A stretch of 64,000 nucleotides of DNA from Penicillus capitatus (lineage: Eukaryota > Chlorophyta), in NCBI GenBank assembly GCA_965649825.1, contig OZ287698.1, positions 1,550,001-1,614,000 of the forward strand, given 5' to 3'. Each line of letters begins with the position of its first letter. Position 1 is the first letter of the stretch. The notes under the pieces were generated by a model. The model saw only the letters and a list, made by a program, of their open reading frames with translations. It did not search any database and was not told the DNA's origin. A program made the position numbers and the translations under genes. Positions 58,801 through 64,000 of this stretch are shown here, in pieces.

Positions 58801-61800
58801 CCTGCCGATGTTCCACGCTCGAGTGGAGCAGGTTAAGAAGCTGCTGCCGATCATAACCAGTCTCCAGAATCCAATGCTCAAACACAGACATTGGGAGAAA
58901 ATCGATGACATGGTTGGAAGTCCTCTCAGCGAGAAAACCTTCTCCTTGGAAGATCTGATAGAGATGGGCATCTTGCGCTGGACTGATTGTCTTTCATCCA
59001 TTGCTGCAGAGGCAAGTCAAGAAGCTTCTTTGGAACAGACCCTGCAGAAGATCATCGAGAAATGGTCGGAGACTGAGTTCATACTTCTCAATTACAAAGA
59101 ATCCAAAGACACATACATACTGACTGGCGTCGATGACATCACTGCTCAGTTAGATGATAGTTTGCTGACAATGAACACCATATCTTCTTCGAGGTCGTGC
59201 TGTTAACCATGATCATGTTGTGGTGGAAGCTTCGCATCTCCAGGTATGTCACTGGTATTCAAGCAGAGGCGGATGACGTCGATTGTCAGTTGAGTCTATT
59301 CTCGGACACCTTGGAGGAATGGCTGACATGTCAGAGAAACTGGATGTATTTGGAAAGCATCTTTTCGGCACCTGATATTCAACGACAACTACCATCGGAG
59401 GCTAAAGCATTCCATACAATCGATACACAGTTCAGAGAGATAATGAAGAAAACAAAAGAGAGACCCAATGCTCTGAAAGCAGCCACGACCCCAGGTATCT
59501 GCCAATGCTCTTCAAATGACGCAGATGGATTCTGTGGGTGTTTGTCAGGTCGTTTGGAGATTTTTCAATCCCACAACGAGATGCTGGAGAAAATCCAGAA
59601 GAATCTCGAAGATTACTTGGAAACAAAGAGAATCGCCTTTCCAAGATTCTACTTCTTATCGAACGACGAGCTGCTAGAAATCTTGGCAGAAACGAAGAAT
59701 GTCCAGGCCGTGCAACCTCATATGGGGAAGTGCTTTGACGGGATTCGAAAACTCGAGTTCGGTGCAGATCCCGGAAGCATAAGCATTCTGTCGATGATAT
59801 CAGGTCTCTTCAGATGCAAGGGTCTGTTGCAATGTTTACAGAGAACTGAATACAATAGGAGAGGGAGAAACCGTGTCACTCGGGAAGAATCTGAAGGCGA
59901 GAGGGAGTGTAGAGAAATGGCTAGGAGATGTTGAATCCAGAATGGTGAGTTCCTTGAAGAGATTAGCAAAGACTGCCTACCAATCCTACGCGGAATTGAA
60001 GCGGACGGAATGGCTGCTGCAACAGCCTGCACAGTTGGTTCTGACAATCAGCCAGATACGTTGGTGCGAAGACGTCGAAAGAGCATTGGAGAGATCATCC
60101 CCAGAAGCGCTGGATGAATTTTACAAAGTCTGCAGGGAGTAGGTGATTTCGAAGAATCCATACACGTGTTGTGCTTATGTCAGGAAAATGTTGCACGGTT
60201 GGCAGATCTGACAACTGTTGTGAGAGGAGAACTGTCAGAACTGCATCGCAGAATAGTCTGTGCATTGATTACTATCGATGTCCATGCACGTGATATCGTG
60301 CATTACCTGCAAATGGAATGCACAAGCGATTGCCATCAGTTCCCTTGGCAGATGCAGCTGCGCTATTACTGGAATAGCAATGATGAAATCGTGGCACGAC
60401 AAGTACATCGAACGCACGTCAATCTTGAGCCTCTTGACCATAAATCTATCTAGGTGACAGCTTCCCACAAGTACGGCTATGAATATCTCGGGGCCCAGTC
60501 CAGACTGGTTGTTACTCCGATGACCGATCGATGCTATATGACACTCATGGGCGCTCTTCAGCTGAAGCTTGGTGGATCTCCAGCGGGTCCTGCAGGTAAC
60601 GCATACACTTACTTGTGCCAGAATCTATTGCCAAGCGATGCACTCTTTCCGCGAAGGAACTGGAAAGACAGAGACCGTGAAGGACTTGGCAAAGGGTTTA
60701 GGAACGAACTGTGTCGTGTTCAATTGCGGAGAGAATCTCGACTGCAATTTCATGGGCAAGTTCTTCAGTGGTATTGCACAGTCAGGAGCGTGGGCGTGTC
60801 TGGACGAGTTCAATCGAATTGGTCTTGAAGTCTTGAGCGTTGTTGCCCAACAGCTATTGACAATTCAGAATGCTCTAAAAAGTAACATGCACGAATTCCA
60901 CTTTGAAGGGAGATTTATCCGACTCATACCGTCCTGTGGCATCTTCATCACCATGAACCCTGGATATGCCGGCCGAACGGAGCTGCCAGAGAACCTCAAA
61001 GCAAGTGGCACGTGTCCCGTGCTGTATATATATGATCCTTCTAGGCTCTCTTCCGTCCTGTTGCGATGATGGTACCAGACTATGCACTCGTGGCAGAAGT
61101 CATGCTGTACTCAGAGGGGTTTGCTGATTCAAAGAATCTCTCCAGGAAGATGGTCCAGCTCTATAAACTCTCCAGTGAGCAGTTGTCGCAGCAGGTATGA
61201 TGTGGCAGATCGTCTCTGGTTCTTAATGCGTTTGAGGTGTATATCAGGATCACTACGATTTCGGAATGCGGGCTCTGAAATCTGTTCTAGTAATGGCTGG
61301 GCGTCTCAAGAGAGCACATCCGGATTTGCAAGAGGACATTGTGCTTATCCGAGCTATGCGAGACAGCAACATTCCAAAATTCCTCCAATCCGACGTCGAA
61401 CTCTTCGAGGATATCATTTCCGATCTCTTTCCAAACGTTCATCTACCTGATCAGGCACGTAGGCATTCCCAAGGTTGCTCTTCCAAATCGTTATTCTTAT
61501 TTCAGTCCTATGGAGAACTGGAGTCTACCATAAGAGCCGTTCTAAGCGAAAACAAGTTGAAAGCATCGGATGTTGTGGTCAACAAATCTCTTCAGCTCTT
61601 TGAGACACTACATGTCCGCTTCGGCGTTATGCTGGTCGGTCCTGCTGGAAGAGGCAAAACCACATGCTATAAGACACTGGCATCCGCTCTCACGCAGCTG
61701 AAGTCCACGGGAAACACACATTTTCGCGAAACGCATGTTTCAGTGCTGAATCCCAAGAGTGTCACGATGGGGGAACTGTACGGCGAATACAGTCCTTTGA

Positions 61801-64000
61801 CGAATGAATGGACAGATGGACTCGCTTCGACTTTGATTCGAGCAGCCGTGAACGACACGTCTCCGGATTTCAAGTGGATCGTATTCGATGGACCAGTAGA
61901 CGCGATCTGGGTAGAGAACATGAACACAGGTATCCACCTTCTTCAACACACAGCTGTCAATCGCTTGTTGCAGTACTGGATGATAATATGACACTGTGTT
62001 TACCGAATGGCGAAAGAATCAAGTTGAATGGAGAGTCTATGCGGATGCTCTTTGAAGTGGAAGATCTGTCTGTTGCCTCTCCGGCGACTGTCAGCCGATG
62101 CGGTATGGTCTATGTGCCTGAAGAGAATGTAGGGTGGAAAGATAATCTGCACAAGTGGATGCAACACCCTTTTTTCGATCACCTCAATGACGAAACGAAG
62201 ATGACGATCGGGCAGCTCTTCGAAGAATTTGTACCACAGGGACTTCGTTTTTGGAAAGAAGAGGTCGTCTTTTGCAGACGACTGATGCTGACGGATGCTT
62301 CTGTAGGGTGATGCTTACATACCTTCTGTGGAATACAATATGGTCTCGACGCTTTGTGCTATGATGGAATCGCTGATGTTACAGAAAGACAAGACCGAGG
62401 TCTTGTTTCAGTCCACGGTTCAAGACAGCCTTCGAGCAATCAGGATGACGTTTGCTTTTTGCTTCATCTGGTCTTTTGGCGGAAATCTCAAAGAACAGGC
62501 AAGAACGGCATTTGATGCGTTTGTTCGGGAAGCATTTCGGAAAAGTGTCCCTTTTCCAGGCAAGTTTTCGCATCTGTTTTTTCTTCTTGTTGATTCTTTT
62601 GCATCTTCTAGATCAATCATCCGTCTTCGATTTCTATGTGAAGATTGATCACTCTTCAACTCGATTCGAGAACTGGGAAGTGGCTGTCCCAAAATTTGCG
62701 TATGATAATCGACTGTCGTTTTCTGAGATCTTGGTGCCCACGATAGACACTGTTCGCTTCTCCGCACTCCTGAGAATGTGCTTGGAAGTGGAGAAACCGG
62801 TTCTCTTCACTGGTAGGATACTTACTGCTTGCTATCTCGCGTTCAGCATCTCATTCATTATGGCTCTACAGGAATGGCAGGTGCTGGGAAAACGGCGATT
62901 GTGAGAACTGCCCTGACTGGGACGCTGCATCGATGTCTTAATCTCTGGGCACGGACATCATCTGAAGATGTTCAACTGTTCATGGAGCAACACCTCGAGA
63001 AAAAGCGCAAAACAAAGTAATGAAACACGATGGATGACATGCACAGACACACACTACTCGCATACAGATTGGGTGCGCCGCCAAACAAGAGAATGATATT
63101 CTTTGTCGATGATGTGAATCTGCCGACCAAAGAGATCTATGGAGCACAGCCGCCAGTTGAGATGCTTCGTCAGTTTGAAGACTTCAAAGGGTTTTACGAT
63201 CGAAAGAAGTTCTTTTGGAAAGACGTCGAGGACACAGTGCTCTGTGCTGCCTGCGCTCCACCTGGAGGAGGCCGCGAGTCTCTCCCTCAAAGATTCACTC
63301 GACACTTTGCTCTATTCTCCGTTCCTGTCCCTGGACGGCAATCCATGTTCTCCATCATCAGCAAGTTGTTGCGTGGGCACCTGAACGGCGCACAACTGCC
63401 AGATGAGAACTTGTTGGAAGGAGTGATTTGGTGCTGTATCGATGTTTACCTACGGTAAGCCTTATCCGTATCTCAGCTGGATCACACATGCGATGGTACA
63501 GAATTTCGGAGGAGCTGATGCCAACCCCAGATCGCATGCATTACACGTTCAATTTCCGCGATCTCTCTCGAGTCGTACAAGGGATGCTGTTGTTGAGTGC
63601 GGATCAGTATCTGAATTCCCAGTCCTTCATCCACGTATGGATGCACGAGACATTCCGTGTCTTCCACGATCGCCTGATCGACAAAAAGGACAAGGACCAT
63701 TTTCAACTGATCATCAACGATGTCGCAAATGCTGCTCTCCCAGCAGAACTGCTCCCAGATGTCTCCTTCGAAACGCTTCTCTTTGGAGACTTCATGAAGG
63801 CTGGAAACGAAACACGTGAAGAAAGACAATACAAAGAAATCAGCGAACCAGATGCCATAAATGCTGTCATGTATCAGCTCTTGGAGGACTACAATACGAT
63901 TTATAACAAGAATCCCCTCGATCTGGTTTTCTTTGAAGATGCCATCAAGCACATTGCACGTTTGGCACGAGTTCTGAAGATTCCGGGAGGACATGCGATG
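55805..64000 (+). CDS. Dynein heavy chain, axonemal inner-arm type (5' part)
   Basis: Many short introns; the gene runs off the right edge. Start '[20 protein letters not shown]'. The tail includes '[20 protein letters not shown]' and '[20 protein letters not shown]'. The linker leads into AAA1: '[20 protein letters not shown]', P-loop '[16 protein letters not shown]' (split by an intron), Walker B '[18 protein letters not shown]', sensor '[18 protein letters not shown]'. AAA2 has the P-loop '[19 protein letters not shown]' and '[16 protein letters not shown]'. AAA3 has '[15 protein letters not shown]' and '[20 protein letters not shown]'. The last bases reach '[17 protein letters not shown]', the start of AAA4. 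One intron (61001-61044) is GC-AG. AAA1 wording is that of single-headed inner-arm dyneins (DNAH1/3/7/12 group); the exact class cannot be fixed without the stalk. Confidence 0.92.

Overview
This is a nuclear genomic window from a eukaryote, most likely a flagellated photosynthetic alga of the green lineage. Genes are split by many very short introns (mostly about 44-70 nt). Evidence for a plastid: transketolase, a TatA/Tha4-type translocase subunit and a GIY-YIG-like protein, each with a Ser/Arg-rich N-terminal extension. Evidence for the green lineage: an AP2/AINTEGUMENTA-like factor, a plant-type 3-ketoacyl-CoA synthase and an SGT1-like peptidyl-serine galactosyltransferase. Evidence for a cilium: an axonemal-type dynein heavy chain, a polycystin-type channel and a two-domain cyclic-nucleotide-binding protein. 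Species cannot be fixed from the sequence; a prasinophyte or early streptophyte flagellate is an inference.

Layout. 1-0.5 kb: 3' end of an unknown gene. 0.6-4.4 kb: plastid GIY-YIG-like protein (-), tandem universal stress protein (-), TatA (+). 4.7-7.5 kb: one gene joining WD40 repeats, a Pro-rich linker and an RRM. 8.6-12.0 kb: tandem pair of Gfo/Idh/MocA oxidoreductases (-). 12.3-14.7 kb: plastid transketolase (+). 14.8-19.2 kb: ketoacyl-CoA synthase (-) and ABCG half transporter (+). 20.9-27.1 kb: GH17 glucanase (-), CCZ1 (-), UBP6/USP14 (+), cNMP-binding protein (-). 28.0-35.5 kb: protein kinase (-), dynamin-like GTPase (+), UXT-like prefoldin (-), coiled-coil membrane protein (-), a small CxxC ORF (+). 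35.5-39.3 kb: C2-like gene(s) and a GC-rich orphan gene. 39.6-41.3 kb: SGT1-like galactosyltransferase (-). 41.3-44.2 kb: gene-poor. 44.2-51.0 kb: LRR-polycystin channel (+). 51.2-55.3 kb: RING protein, AP2 factor and an unidentified gene (all +). 55.8 kb to the right edge: dynein heavy chain (+), cut off near AAA4.

The genes do not form one pathway; they are ordinary eukaryotic single genes, packed tightly and often divergent. Themes are plastid metabolism and protein import, lipid and wall or surface glycan chemistry, vesicle fusion and proteasome functions, and ciliary motility and sensing. The most unusual items are the LRR-polycystin fusion that seems to lack the first channel helix, the WD40-RRM fusion, and at least nine introns that start with GC instead of GT. 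Exon joins were made by eye from reading-frame continuity and protein-family knowledge; where exon lengths were summed, this is stated.
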